Assembly: GCA_023442945.1 (NCBI GenBank)
Contig: JAEZWW010000022.1
Coordinates: forward strand, 1 to 29,512
Reading direction: 5' to 3'
From: Pseudomonadota bacterium
GTDB lineage: Bacteria > Pseudomonadota > Gammaproteobacteria > Burkholderiales > Burkholderiaceae_C
Length of the DNA: 29,512 nucleotides
The notes beneath the pieces were generated by a model that did not search any database, was not told the origin of the DNA, and was given only the letters and a program-made list of their open reading frames with translations. Below, piece after piece: positions 8,120-15,666 of the stretch (position 1 is its first letter; each line of letters begins with the position of its first letter). Both the position numbers and the translations under genes were made by a program.

Positions 8120-8332
8120 ATGAGCACGACACCCTCCGAACCGGTCACGCTGCTGGCCAAAGACCTCACGCCCCAGGGCGGCGTTTTCTGCCCCAACCCG
8201 CTGGCCAAGATGGAGTTGTGGAATGCCCATCCCAAGGTGTACCTGGACGTGGCCCACACCGGCCAGGCCAGGTGCCCGTACTGCGGGACCGTCTACCAGC
8301 TCAAGGCCGGCGAGCACGTCGCCTCGCACTGA
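8120..8332 (+). CDS. CHCC-type zinc-finger protein
   Basis: A 70-residue protein of the zf-CHCC family, related to the NDUFS6 subunit of mitochondrial complex I. The metal ligands are visible as C24 (FCPNP), H37 (NAHPKVYLDV) and C52/C55 (ARCPYCGTVY). The spacing and the tail YQLKAGEHVASH fit the family. Its bacterial role is not settled. The usual neighbour is ilvE, here separated by the glycosyltransferase. The reading direction and the 81-base gap suggest co-transcription with the upstream genes. Start at ATG 8120; the ribosome site is weak. Confidence 0.88.
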   Translation: MSTTPSEPVTLLAKDLTPQGGVFCPNPLAKMELWNAHPKVYLDVAHTGQARCPYCGTVYQLKAGEHVASH

Positions 8333-8368
8333 CCGGCCGCGGCCCAGGCGCCGCCTCTCTGGATCCGT

Positions 8369-9688
8369 TTGGCAGGCTGGCGTGACGCGGCCCGCCCCAG
8401 CCCGCCCCCGCGCACTTTGCAGCTCACCGAAGCGACCCACCTGCGACTGACCAGCCTGTCGGCCTTTCTGGTGCCGGCGCTGGCGCTGTGGCTGCCGTCC
8501 GGCTACGCCTGGGGGTGCGCCCTGTTGTTCATTGGCGCGCTGCTGGGCGCGCCCTACTGGCTGCGCTGGCCGCTTGCACGCGACACGCGCTGGCTCGCCG
8601 GCGCCGTGCTGGTGATGGCCTTGGTCTGGCTGCACGGCAGCGATTGGTCCAAAGGCATCAGTGTGCTGAACAAGCCGGTCCGCTACGCCCTGGTGATCCC
8701 CTGCCTGCTGTACCTGATGCGCTTTCCGCCGCAGCTGCGCTTTCTGTTGGCTGGCATCGCCGTCGGCGCGGCCTGCGGTGGTTTACGCGCCGTCTACGAG
8801 GTGTTCCTCCTCGGCCTGGAGCGCCCGTGGACCAGCGCAGAGAAAACCAGCAACGCCATCCAGTTGGGCAACCTGTGCGGCATGTTCGGCCTGATGTGCT
8901 GGTTGCAACTGATGGTCTATGGCCCGCGCTGGCGCTGGCCCCTGCGCTTGGCGGTGCTGGCCTGTTGCGCGCTGGGCCTGCTGGGCTCGCTGCTGTCGCA
9001 AACGCGCGGCGGCTGGCTGGCGCTGGCGCTGTGCCTGCCGGTGCTGTTCTGGCTGATCGCGCGCTGGGTGTCGCGGCGCCGCGCGGCGATTGGGGTGATC
9101 GTCCTGTGCGTGCTGCTGGTGCCACTGGGCTGGCGCATGGCGCCGCAGCTGGAACAGCGTCTGGACATTGCCATCCACGACGTCACCTCGTACGAGACCA
9201 GCGGCAACGCCAACACCTCGGTCGGCCAGCGGCTGGACCACTGGAAGCTGGCTTGGGCCATGGGCCTGGACAAGCCGCTGCTGGGCTGGGGAGAGGCCGG
9301 CTACGTGACCGAAAAAGCGCGCCGCGTGGCCGCCGGGCAGGCCAGCCCGGTGGTGCTGGAGTATGGCCACGCCCACAACGAGGTGGTGGACCAGTTCGTC
9401 AAGCGCGGACTGCTGGGCGTGGCGGGGCTGGGCGTGCTGTACCTGGTGCCGCTGGCCTTGTTCTGGCCGCGCAGGCGCGTGCTGGGCACGTCGCCCGGCT
9501 TGGCGCCGGACGACGAGATCTGCATCCGGCTGCTGGGCGTGACGGTGGTCGGTGCCCATGTCGGCTTTGGCCTGACGCAGGTATTTTTCGCGCACTACAA
9601 CGGCGTGATGATGTACTTGGCGCTGTTGATCTTCCTGCTGGCGACGTTGCACCCGGAGCCGCCAGCGCAGCGTGCCGCCAGCGCCTGA
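8369..9688 (+). CDS. O-antigen ligase / Wzy-type polymerase family membrane protein
   Basis: Polytopic membrane protein of up to 439 residues with about ten hydrophobic helices, of the Wzy_C/WaaL superfamily that joins or polymerises undecaprenyl-linked glycans at the periplasmic face. The large periplasmic loop lies between about 255 and 350. It carries the superfamily's key pattern: an arginine in VGQRLDHWKLAW and the histidine in GHAHNEVVDQF (H334/H336), with TRGGW (R213) at an earlier loop. No ATG is available near the start. TTG at 8369 (weak TCTGGA upstream) and TTG at 8417 are both in frame; the latter removes only a hydrophilic Pro-rich stretch. Ligase against polymerase cannot be decided from sequence. 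A partner glycosyltransferase lies upstream. Confidence 0.8.
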   Translation: MAGWRDAARPSPPPRTLQLTEATHLRLTSLSAFLVPALALWLPSGYAWGCALLFIGALLGAPYWLRWPLARDTRWLAGAVLVMALVWLHGSDWSKGISVLNKPVRYALVIPCLLYLMRFPPQLRFLLAGIAVGAACGGLRAVYEVFLLGLERPWTSAEKTSNAIQLGNLCGMFGLMCWLQLMVYGPRWRWPLRLAVLACCALGLLGSLLSQTRGGWLALALCLPVLFWLIARWVSRRRAAIGVIVLCVLLVPLGWRMAPQLEQRLDIAIHDVTSYETSGNANTSVGQRLDHWKLAWAMGLDKPLLGWGEAGYVTEKARRVAAGQASPVVLEYGHAHNEVVDQFVKRGLLGVAGLGVLYLVPLALFWPRRRVLGTSPGLAPDDEICIRLLGVTVVGAHVGFGLTQVFFAHYNGVMMYLALLIFLLATLHPEPPAQRAASA

Positions 9689-9980
9689 GCTTGGCCACCC
9701 AGGCGACGGAACGTGCCGACTGTGGGGCGTCACCCCCTCTTTTCGCTGCGCCCAAAAAAGAAACCGCCCCTGGGTAGGGGCGGTTTCCTGGACGCTTCTT
9801 CGTGAGGACCTGACTCTCACGGCCACCGAGCGCTTGCGCGAACAAGAGAACCAATGGCCGACGTGGAGTGTGACAGCAAAACACCTACTTTACAAGTTGC
9901 GCAAAATGTGGAAACCCCTCATTCCGGGGGACGGATGGCAGATTGGGTGAAAATTCACACCAAAGATTTAATTTGTTGGT
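9689..9980. other. Intergenic region between convergent genes, AT-richer than its surroundings
   Basis: About 290 bases without a recognisable gene. It holds a strong hairpin terminator (9754-9787) for minus-strand transcription. To its right, about 9800-9980 is clearly AT-richer than the rest of the window, with short possible hairpins (GTGAG/CTCAC near 9800-9820; CCCC/GGGG near 9915-9930). No tRNA or known RNA was recognised. A 16-bp perfect palindrome, GTTGGTTTAAACCAAC (9975-9990), straddles the stop codon of the kinase gene. Confidence 0.5.
9754..9787 (-). terminator. Rho-independent terminator of the two-component operon
   Basis: A 12-bp perfect stem, GAAACCGCCCCT (9760-9771) and AGGGGCGGTTTC (9776-9787), with a 4-base loop. 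On the minus strand it is followed directly by TTTTTT (complement of 9754-9759). It lies about 190 bases beyond the kinase stop. The stem could also hinder plus-strand transcripts from the ligase-like gene, but no T-run follows on that side. Confidence 0.85.
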
Positions 9981-11216
9981 TTAAACCAACGGAAATACCA
10001 ACCGGAACCGCGCACCACCGCCCTCGCGGGGGCCACAAGACACCTGTCCGCCGTGCCGCTCGGCGATGGAGCGCACCAGCGCCAACCCCAAGCCGACCCC
10101 GCCATGGCTCTCACTGGCGCCGGGCATGCGGTAGAAGGGCTCGAAGATGCGCTCGCGCTGGTCTTCCGGCACGCCCGGGCCGCGGTCGTTGACCACCACC
10201 ACGGCCTGGCCGTTCTCGGTCCACAGCTCGGCGCTCACATCCTGACCGCCGTATCGGCGGGCGTTTTCCAGCAGGTTGCGCACCGCTCGTCGCAGCAGTC
10301 GGTTGACGCCCGGCACCAGCGCGCTGGTGACGCCCGGCGCCGGCTCGAACAATGCATTGACGCGTGCGGCCTCCTCTGCGACCAACCCCACCAAGTCAAC
10401 CTCTTCCATGGTGCCCAGGTCCAGCTCCTTGGCGTCCAGGCGGCTGGCCAGCAGGATCTCGTCAATCAGCTGGTCCAGCTCGACGATGTTGCGGCCGATT
10501 TCGGCGCGCGCGGCTGGGGACGGCGCCGTGCCCGACAACTCCAGCGCCATGCGGATGCGCGCCAAGGGCGAACGCAACTCGTGCGACGCGTTGGCCAGCA
10601 GCGACTTCTGTGAACGCAGCAGCGCGGCCTGCGAATCCATCAGGCTTTGCACCCGCTCGGCCGCGTCGTTGAAGCGGCGCGACAAATCGCCCACCTCGTC
10701 CTGCCCTGCGGTCGGCAGGCGCACCGACAGATCGCCCTCGCCCCAGCGCTGCACACCGCGCTGCAGGCCTTCCAGGCGCTGGGTCAGGCGCCGCGCCACC
10801 GGGAACACGCCCACCATCACCATCAGCCCGGCCAGGCCCAATACCCACAAGAAGCCATAAGGCGGGCGCAACCACGCCAGCACCGGGCTGCCCCCGCGGT
10901 GGCCGGCTTCAGAGCGCTTGCGCGGTGGCATCTGCAGGTTCAGCACCTGGCCGTCCTGCAGGGTGACGACGAATTCAAACAGCGGCGGCTCGCCCGGCAC
11001 GCGGCGCGGCTGCGCTTCGGCCATGCCGATCAAATCGCCGGCGGCGTTGCGCACCATGACTTCCCGCGGCGGCTGCGACATCCGCTCGCGGTCGCGCTGT
11101 TCGTCGGCCTTTTGCCAGGCCCAGCCGACCAGCAGGCTGAGCACGGCCACGCTGCCCGCCACGGCGAGCCAGATGCGCAAATACAGCTTGCGTGCAATCG
11201 GGTTGGCCAGGCGCAT
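9981..11216 (-). CDS. Sensor histidine kinase (HAMP, HisKA, HATPase_c)
   Basis: Inner-membrane sensor kinase of 411 residues. Helix 1 is about 14-32, a periplasmic sensor loop of about 85 residues follows, and helix 2 is about 120-141. A HAMP linker covers about 140-195, and the H-box SHELRSPLARIRMALE carries phosphorylated H212. The N-box is RNLLENARRYG (about 313-323), G1 NDRGPGVP (about 343), the F-box FEPFYR (about 358) and G2 GGVGLGLAL (about 372). The architecture is like RstB/CpxA-type kinases. Its gene begins 3 bases after the response-regulator stop, so the two are co-translated. The periplasmic loop (Arg/Pro-rich, ending near RSEAGHRGGS) gives no ligand clue. The stop codon lies inside a perfect palindrome at 9975-9990. 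Confidence 0.93.
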   Translation of the reverse strand: MRLANPIARKLYLRIWLAVAGSVAVLSLLVGWAWQKADEQRDRERMSQPPREVMVRNAAGDLIGMAEAQPRRVPGEPPLFEFVVTLQDGQVLNLQMPPRKRSEAGHRGGSPVLAWLRPPYGFLWVLGLAGLMVMVGVFPVARRLTQRLEGLQRGVQRWGEGDLSVRLPTAGQDEVGDLSRRFNDAAERVQSLMDSQAALLRSQKSLLANASHELRSPLARIRMALELSGTAPSPAARAEIGRNIVELDQLIDEILLASRLDAKELDLGTMEEVDLVGLVAEEAARVNALFEPAPGVTSALVPGVNRLLRRAVRNLLENARRYGGQDVSAELWTENGQAVVVVNDRGPGVPEDQRERIFEPFYRMPGASESHGGVGLGLALVRSIAERHGGQVSCGPREGGGARFRLVFPLV

Positions 11217-11219
11217 GCG

Positions 11220-11927
11220 TCAGTCTTGCTGCTTGGCGAAGACGTAGCCCACGCCGCGCACGGTGACGATGCGCTTGGGGTTCTTCACGTCTTCTTCGAT
11301 GGCGGCGCGAATGCGGCCCATGTGCACGTCGATGCTGCGGTCAAACGCCTCCAGCTCGCGCCCGCGCACGGCCTCCATGATTTGCTCGCGCGTTAGCACA
11401 CGGCCGGCACGCTCGGCCAGGGTGACCAGCAGGTCGAACTGGTAGCTGGTCAGGTCCGCCGCGGCGCCGTTCACGGTGACGATGCGCGCGTCGCGGTCGA
11501 TCTCCAGCGAGCCAAAGCGCAGCACCTTGTGCTCGGGCGCGGCGCCCGGCTGGTGGCGGCGCAGCACGGCGCGGATGCGCGCCAGCAGCTCGCGCGGCTC
11601 AAACGGTTTGGGCAGGTAGTCATCGGCGCCCAGCTCCAGGCCGACGATCCGGTCCATCGGGTCGCCCTTGGCGGTCAGCATCAGCACCGGCGTGCGGGCG
11701 ACGTCGCCCGGCAGCGCGCGCAGGCGGCGGCAGACTTCCAGCCCGTCGATGTCGGGCAGCATCAAGTCCAGCACCACCAGGTCAACCGGTTTGTCCTGCA
11801 GGGCAGCCAAGCCCGCGACGCCGTCCACAGCGTGGTCCACGGCAAAGCCGGACTGCGACAGGTACTCGCCCACCATGCCGGCCAGGCGCACGTCGTCTTC
11901 GATCATCAACAGGCGTTGGGTGCTCAT
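11220..11927 (-). CDS. OmpR-family response regulator
   Basis: DNA-binding response regulator of 235 residues, partner of the adjacent kinase. The receiver domain (about 5-118) shows acidic pocket ED11/D12, phosphoacceptor D54 (VVLDLMLP), T85 (MLTAKGD) and K107 (PKPFEP). The C-terminal winged helix (about 135-230) has the OmpR/PhoB pattern LTSYQFDLLVTLAERAGRVL, then RSIDVHMGRIRAAIEED and IVTVRGVGYVF. The start is secure: AAAGGAG stands 3 bases before the ATG. It is first gene of the pair. Upstream, TTTACC occurs twice ten bases apart on the minus strand (12016-12031), a spacing expected for an OmpR-type site and perhaps autoregulatory. The regulon is unknown. Confidence 0.94.
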   Translation of the reverse strand: MSTQRLLMIEDDVRLAGMVGEYLSQSGFAVDHAVDGVAGLAALQDKPVDLVVLDLMLPDIDGLEVCRRLRALPGDVARTPVLMLTAKGDPMDRIVGLELGADDYLPKPFEPRELLARIRAVLRRHQPGAAPEHKVLRFGSLEIDRDARIVTVNGAAADLTSYQFDLLVTLAERAGRVLTREQIMEAVRGRELEAFDRSIDVHMGRIRAAIEEDVKNPKRIVTVRGVGYVFAKQQD

Positions 11928-12015
11928 GCGCTCCTTTCTAGCACGGGCCGGGGCGCCGACGGGGCACCTCAGGCCAACATCTTGGCGGTGCCGCGCTGGC
12001 CGGGCTTGAAGGCTG

Positions 12016-12031
12016 GGTAAAGATAGGTAAA
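12016..12031. promoter_or_regulatory. Candidate OmpR-type direct-repeat operator upstream of the response regulator
   Basis: GGTAAA at 12016-12021 and 12026-12031, spaced exactly one helical turn apart, about 90 bases upstream of the response-regulator ATG. OmpR/PhoB regulators bind direct half-sites with 10-11 bp spacing. That this one binds is inference; no clear -35/-10 pair was found next to it. Confidence 0.35.
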
Positions 12032-12050
12032 CGCGGGCGCAGGCGCTCCG

Positions 12051-12110
12051 CGAGTAACTATCAATTCAGTAGCTGCCTGCGCATATACCACCTAGGCCGG
12101 TGGTCGATTC
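12051..12110 (+). repeat. Dispersed intergenic repeat, copy C (overlaps the ampG 3' end)
   Basis: Core AGTAGCTGCCTGCGCA. The right stem is ACCACC (12087-12092) with GGTGGT (12099-12104), different in sequence from the other copies but fully paired. The element supplies the last codons (about NRPPA) and the TAG stop of ampG. Confidence 0.75.
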
Positions 12111-13555
12111 GATGCAGATTTACCCGACCGTGCCGCCAGCGCCACCAACACCAGCACCGGCAAGCCCAGCAGCGCCGTGCTGGTGAAAAAGCCGGCGTAG
12201 CCGAAGGCGTTGACGTAGTCGCCCGAAAAACCGGCGACGAATTTGGGCAGCATCAGCATCAGCGACGAGAACAGCGCGTATTGCGTGGCCGAATAGCTGA
12301 TGTTGGTCAGGCTGGACAAGTAGCCCACGAACGCGGCCGAGGCGATGCCCGACGCCAGGTTGTCCGCCGAGACCACGACGATCAGCGCCGGCACGCTGTG
12401 GCCGTAGCCCGCCAGCCAGGCGAACAGCAGGTTGGTCAGCGCCGACAGCAGCGCGCCCAGCATCAGGATGCGCATCACGCCAAAGCGCAGGGCCAGCGAG
12501 CCACCCACGAAGGCGCCCACCAGCGTCATGACCACGCCATAGATCTTGGTCACGGCCGCCACCTCGTCCTTGGTGTAGCCCATGTCCACGTAGAACGGGT
12601 TGGCCATGATGCCCATCACCACGTCGCTGATGCGGTACACGGCGATCAGCGCCAGGATCAGCGCGGCCTGCCATTTGTAGCGGCGAAAGAAGTCGGCAAA
12701 GGGCTCCACCAGCGCGCGCTGCATCCATTCGCCGGCGGTGCGCGCGGGCACGCGCGGGGCGGGCGGCGGCTCGGGCGAGACCAGCACCGTCAGCACGCCC
12801 AGCGCCATCGACGCGGCCATCACCAGGTACGCGACCTGCCAGGCGTGGTTGTCGTAACCCGTGGCCGCGCCCTGCGCCCGCGCCGCCACCCACAGCACGC
12901 CGGCACCGGCCCAGATCATCGCCAGGCGGTAGCCGGTCTGGTAGCTGGCGGCCAGCGCGGGTTGCTGCTCGGTCGGCGCGGATTCGATGCGGTAGGCGTC
13001 CAGCGCGATGTCTTGCGTGGCCGACGCAAACGCCACCGCCAGCGCGGCCCACACCACCCCGGCCAGCGACACGCGCGGGTCGGCCAGCGCCATGCCGACC
13101 AGCCCCGCCACCACACCGATCTGCGCCAGCAGCAGCCAACTGCGCCGCCGGCCCAGCCAGCGCGTCAGCCCCGGCAGCGGCACACGGTCGACCAGCGGCG
13201 CCCACACCCACTTGAAGCCGTACGCCAGGCCGACCCAGCTGAGGTAACCGATGGTCGAGCGGTCGATGCCCGCCTCGCGCAGGCGAAACGACAGCGTGCC
13301 CAGCACCAGCAGCAGCGGCAGACCAGCCGAAAAGCCCAACGCCAGCATGCGCAAGCTGTTGGGCGCGAGGTAGATCCTGAGCGCATCGGCCCAGCCGGTG
13401 CGCGGTGGGGGCGGCGGTGCGTTGGCGGCGCCGGCCGCCGATGGGGTGTCAGACAAGGCGGCCTTTCGACGGCGGCGCTGGCGTGCCGAGCGTTCCCGAC
13501 GCGGCGTTCGGCCATGGCCGTCCACGGGGCGCAAAGCAGGCAGGGCGCGGTTCAT
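12092..13555 (-). CDS. ampG: AmpG-family muropeptide MFS permease
   Basis: Inner-membrane MFS transporter of 487 residues that, by family, brings GlcNAc-anhydroMurNAc muropeptides from periplasm to cytosol for cell-wall recycling, and so influences AmpC-type beta-lactamase induction where present. The AmpG pattern is clear: FSAGLPLLLVLGTLSFRLRE, IDRSTIGYLSWVGLAYGFKW, WAPLVDRVPLP, ASATQDIALDAYRIE and MANPFYVDMGYTKDEVA. About twelve to fourteen hydrophobic segments follow a basic, Pro-rich N-terminal stretch of about 60 residues. The length matches E. coli AmpG (491). The ATG at 13555 is chosen because TAGGAGCA immediately precedes it; a longer frame to 13591 is less likely. The C-terminal end and stop lie in repeat copy C. 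It follows the metallo-hydrolase gene by 60 bases. Confidence 0.9.
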   Translation of the reverse strand: MNRALPALRPVDGHGRTPRRERSARQRRRRKAALSDTPSAAGAANAPPPPPRTGWADALRIYLAPNSLRMLALGFSAGLPLLLVLGTLSFRLREAGIDRSTIGYLSWVGLAYGFKWVWAPLVDRVPLPGLTRWLGRRRSWLLLAQIGVVAGLVGMALADPRVSLAGVVWAALAVAFASATQDIALDAYRIESAPTEQQPALAASYQTGYRLAMIWAGAGVLWVAARAQGAATGYDNHAWQVAYLVMAASMALGVLTVLVSPEPPPAPRVPARTAGEWMQRALVEPFADFFRRYKWQAALILALIAVYRISDVVMGIMANPFYVDMGYTKDEVAAVTKIYGVVMTLVGAFVGGSLALRFGVMRILMLGALLSALTNLLFAWLAGYGHSVPALIVVVSADNLASGIASAAFVGYLSSLTNISYSATQYALFSSLMLMLPKFVAGFSGDYVNAFGYAGFFTSTALLGLPVLVLVALAARSGKSASNRPPA

Positions 13556-13615
13556 TGCTCCTATTATTGACGCAGCCCGCGCCGATTCCATGCGCTTGTT
13601 GAAGCGTTACACCCC

Positions 13616-14302
13616 TCAGCCGCGCACGTAGGGGTTGTGGCGGCGCTCTTCGCCAAAGCTGCTTTCCGGCCCGTGGCCAGGGATGAACACCGTGTCGTCG
13701 CCCATCGGCCACAGGCGGTCGCGGATGCTGGCCAGCAGCTGCGCGTGGTTGCCGCCCGGGAAGTCGGTGCGGCCGATGCTGCCGGCAAACAGCACGTCGC
13801 CCACAAAGGCGCGCTGCGCCTGGCGCGAATGGAAGACCACGTGCCCCGGCGTGTGGCCCGGGCAATGGCGCACGTCCAGCACGCACTGGCCGATCTGCAC
13901 CGTATCGCCGTCCTGCAGCCAGCGCGTGGGCGTGAAGGGCTCCACCTGCGGAAAGCCGAACATGCGGCCCTGCTCGGCAATGCCGTCGATCCAGAACTGG
14001 TCGCCCGGGTGCGGGCCGATGATCGGCAAGCCCAGCCGCGCGCTCAGCTCGGCCGTGCCACCCGCGTGGTCGATATGCGCGTGGGTCAGCCAGATCGCTT
14101 TCAGATTGACGCCCAGCGCCTCCACGACTTCTTCAATGCGCGCCAGATCGCCCCCCGGGTCAATCACCGCCGCGTCGCGCGTGGCGCCGCACCAGACGAT
14201 GGAGCAGTTTTGCGCAAAGGCGGTGACGGGCACGGTGCGGTAGTGCAGCACGGCGCTGTCGGCGGCGTGGCTGGCAGGGGCAGAAGGCGTTTCGGCAGAC
14301 AT
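13616..14302 (-). CDS. MBL-fold hydrolase, glyoxalase-II-like (YcbL type)
   Basis: Cytosolic metallo-beta-lactamase-fold hydrolase of 228 residues. The metal site is complete: THAHIDH (H74, H76, D78, H79), H150 in CPGHTPGH, D169 in VGDVLFAGSIGRTD and H210 in IPGHGP. The short length without the C-terminal helical domain of classical glyoxalase II, and GSIGRTDFPGG, fit the YcbL subgroup, which hydrolyses S-D-lactoylglutathione or similar thioesters. The physiological substrate is not certain. It lies between an acyl-CoA dehydrogenase and ampG on the same strand, but repeat copy D separates it from the dehydrogenase, so a shared transcript is not assured. Confidence 0.88.
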   Translation of the reverse strand: MSAETPSAPASHAADSAVLHYRTVPVTAFAQNCSIVWCGATRDAAVIDPGGDLARIEEVVEALGVNLKAIWLTHAHIDHAGGTAELSARLGLPIIGPHPGDQFWIDGIAEQGRMFGFPQVEPFTPTRWLQDGDTVQIGQCVLDVRHCPGHTPGHVVFHSRQAQRAFVGDVLFAGSIGRTDFPGGNHAQLLASIRDRLWPMGDDTVFIPGHGPESSFGEERRHNPYVRG

Positions 14303-14317
14303 CCCGCTACTTTAAGG

Positions 14318-14378
14318 CAAACCAGCCGCTGGCCCTACAGCTGCTTGCGCGGTCAGCTATCAAAAAGCAAGTAATTGG
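14318..14378 (-). repeat. Dispersed intergenic repeat, copy D
   Basis: On the minus strand it reads CCAATTACTT, then TTTGATAGCTGACCGCGCA and CTGTAGGGCC. The right stem is CCAG (14322-14325) with CTGG (14329-14332). It lies between the start of the metallo-hydrolase gene and the end of the acyl-CoA dehydrogenase gene. Confidence 0.8.
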
Positions 14379-14427
14379 TCCGATTGAGCGACTGCACCAC
14401 GCGCGCAACGAGGACATGGCCCGCGCT

Positions 14428-15594
14428 TCACCGCCCCAGAATCGACCGCGCCACCAGCTCCTTCATGATTTCCGACGTGCCGCCGTAGATGCGCAGCACC
14501 CGCGCGTCGGTCCAGAAGCGGGAGACGGGGTATTCGGTCATGTAGCCGTAGCCGCCGAACAGCTGCAGGCAGGCGTCGGCGACGCGGCCGAGCATTTCAG
14601 TGGTTTGCAGCTTCAGCGCGCTGACCGCGTCGGGCGTGAGCAGGCCTTGCTGGTAGGCGGCGATGCAGGCGTTCAAGAAGGCTTCCGACGTGGCCACTTC
14701 GGTGGCGCACTGCGCCAGGGTGAAGCGCGTGTTCTGGAACTGGCCGATGGCGTGGCCGAAGGCCTGGCGCTCTTGCACGTACTTCAGCGCCACGTCCAGT
14801 GCGCCTTTGGCGCCGTAGACGGCTTGCACGCCGATGATCAGGCGTTCGCGCGGCAGCTCGCGCATCATCTGCACGAAGCCCTGGCCTTCGACGCCACCCA
14901 GCAGCGCGTCGGCGGGCACGCGCAGGTTGTCGAAGAACAGCTCGGACGTGTCGCCCGCGTGCTGGCCGACCTTGTCCAGGTTCTTGCCGCGCGCAAAGCC
15001 GGCGGCGCGGGTGTCGACCAAAAACAGGCTGACGCCCTTGGCGCCGGCGGCCGGGTCGGTCTTGGCGGCCAGGACCAGCAGGTCGCAATGCTGGCCGTTG
15101 CTGATGAAGATCTTGCTGCCGTTGATGACGTAGCCGTCGCCGTCACGGAGGGCGGTGGTGCGGATCGCCTTCAAATCGCTGCCGGCGCCGGGCTCGGTCA
15201 TGCCGATGGCGGCCACGGCGTCGCCGCTGACCATGCGCGGCAGCCAGTACTCGCGCTGCGCTTCGGTGCCGCAGTGCAGCAGGTAGGGCGGGACGATGTC
15301 GGTGTGCACCTGCAGGCCACCGACGAAACCGCCGTAACCGCGGCGCGACAGCACCTCGATCACCGCAAACGAGAAGTGCACGCTGGCGCCCACGCCGCCG
15401 TAGGGCTCGGGCACGTCGGCGCACAGGTAGCCGTGCTCGCCCATCTTGCGAAACAGCTCGCGGTCGACCAGGCCGGCCTTTTCCCAGGCAGCGTAATGCG
15501 GCTCGATCTCGGCGTCGCAAAAGCGCTCCAGCGAATCGGTGAAGGCCGCCAGTTCGGCTTTCTCTTCGGCAGACAGGTACAGGTTGGGTAACAT
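14428..15594 (-). CDS. Acyl-CoA dehydrogenase, long-chain (LCAD)-like
   Basis: FAD-dependent acyl-CoA dehydrogenase of 388 residues, forming the trans-2-enoyl-CoA in beta-oxidation-type pathways. It has AIGMTEPGAGSDL (about 130-141), VINGSKIFISNGQH (about 156-169) and FGGYGYMTEYPVSRFWTDAR, and it ends IYGGTSEIMKELVARSIL. The MCAD catalytic position (Y-E-G-T) is a glycine here. The glutamate in ELPRERL (E250) fits the base position used by LCAD and isovaleryl-CoA enzymes, so the protein should be active and LCAD-like. It begins MLPNLYLSAEEKAELAAFTD. It lies 72 bases after gntR on the same strand, with repeat copy E between, so it may belong to the same regulated catabolic locus. Chain-length preference cannot be read directly. 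Confidence 0.92.
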   Translation of the reverse strand: MLPNLYLSAEEKAELAAFTDSLERFCDAEIEPHYAAWEKAGLVDRELFRKMGEHGYLCADVPEPYGGVGASVHFSFAVIEVLSRRGYGGFVGGLQVHTDIVPPYLLHCGTEAQREYWLPRMVSGDAVAAIGMTEPGAGSDLKAIRTTALRDGDGYVINGSKIFISNGQHCDLLVLAAKTDPAAGAKGVSLFLVDTRAAGFARGKNLDKVGQHAGDTSELFFDNLRVPADALLGGVEGQGFVQMMRELPRERLIIGVQAVYGAKGALDVALKYVQERQAFGHAIGQFQNTRFTLAQCATEVATSEAFLNACIAAYQQGLLTPDAVSALKLQTTEMLGRVADACLQLFGGYGYMTEYPVSRFWTDARVLRIYGGTSEIMKELVARSILGR

Positions 15595-15600
15595 GGTTTA

Positions 15601-15654
15601 CTCTTCTTTTAGGAGCTGCTCGCGCAGGTGGCTGTAGGGCCGGAGGGTGAAAAT
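15601..15654 (+). repeat. Dispersed intergenic repeat, copy E
   Basis: The left stem is CTCTT (15601-15605) with AGGAG (15611-15615), then core GGAGCTGCTCGCGCAG and GGCTGTAGGGCC. The right stem is lost (CGGAGGGTG). It lies between gntR and the LCAD-like gene, just upstream of the latter's start. Confidence 0.85.
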
Positions 15655-15666
15655 GCTTGAAATCGG

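Noticed and set aside
9790..9960. tRNA or tmRNA fragment in the AT-rich intergenic segment
   Set aside because: No cloverleaf or acceptor-stem/T-loop pattern could be drawn.
14428..15594. Inactive acyl-CoA dehydrogenase because the Y-E-G-T glutamate is glycine
   Set aside because: LCAD-like enzymes carry the base elsewhere. E250 in PRERL fits that position, and the IYGGTSEIMKEL end is typical of LCAD.
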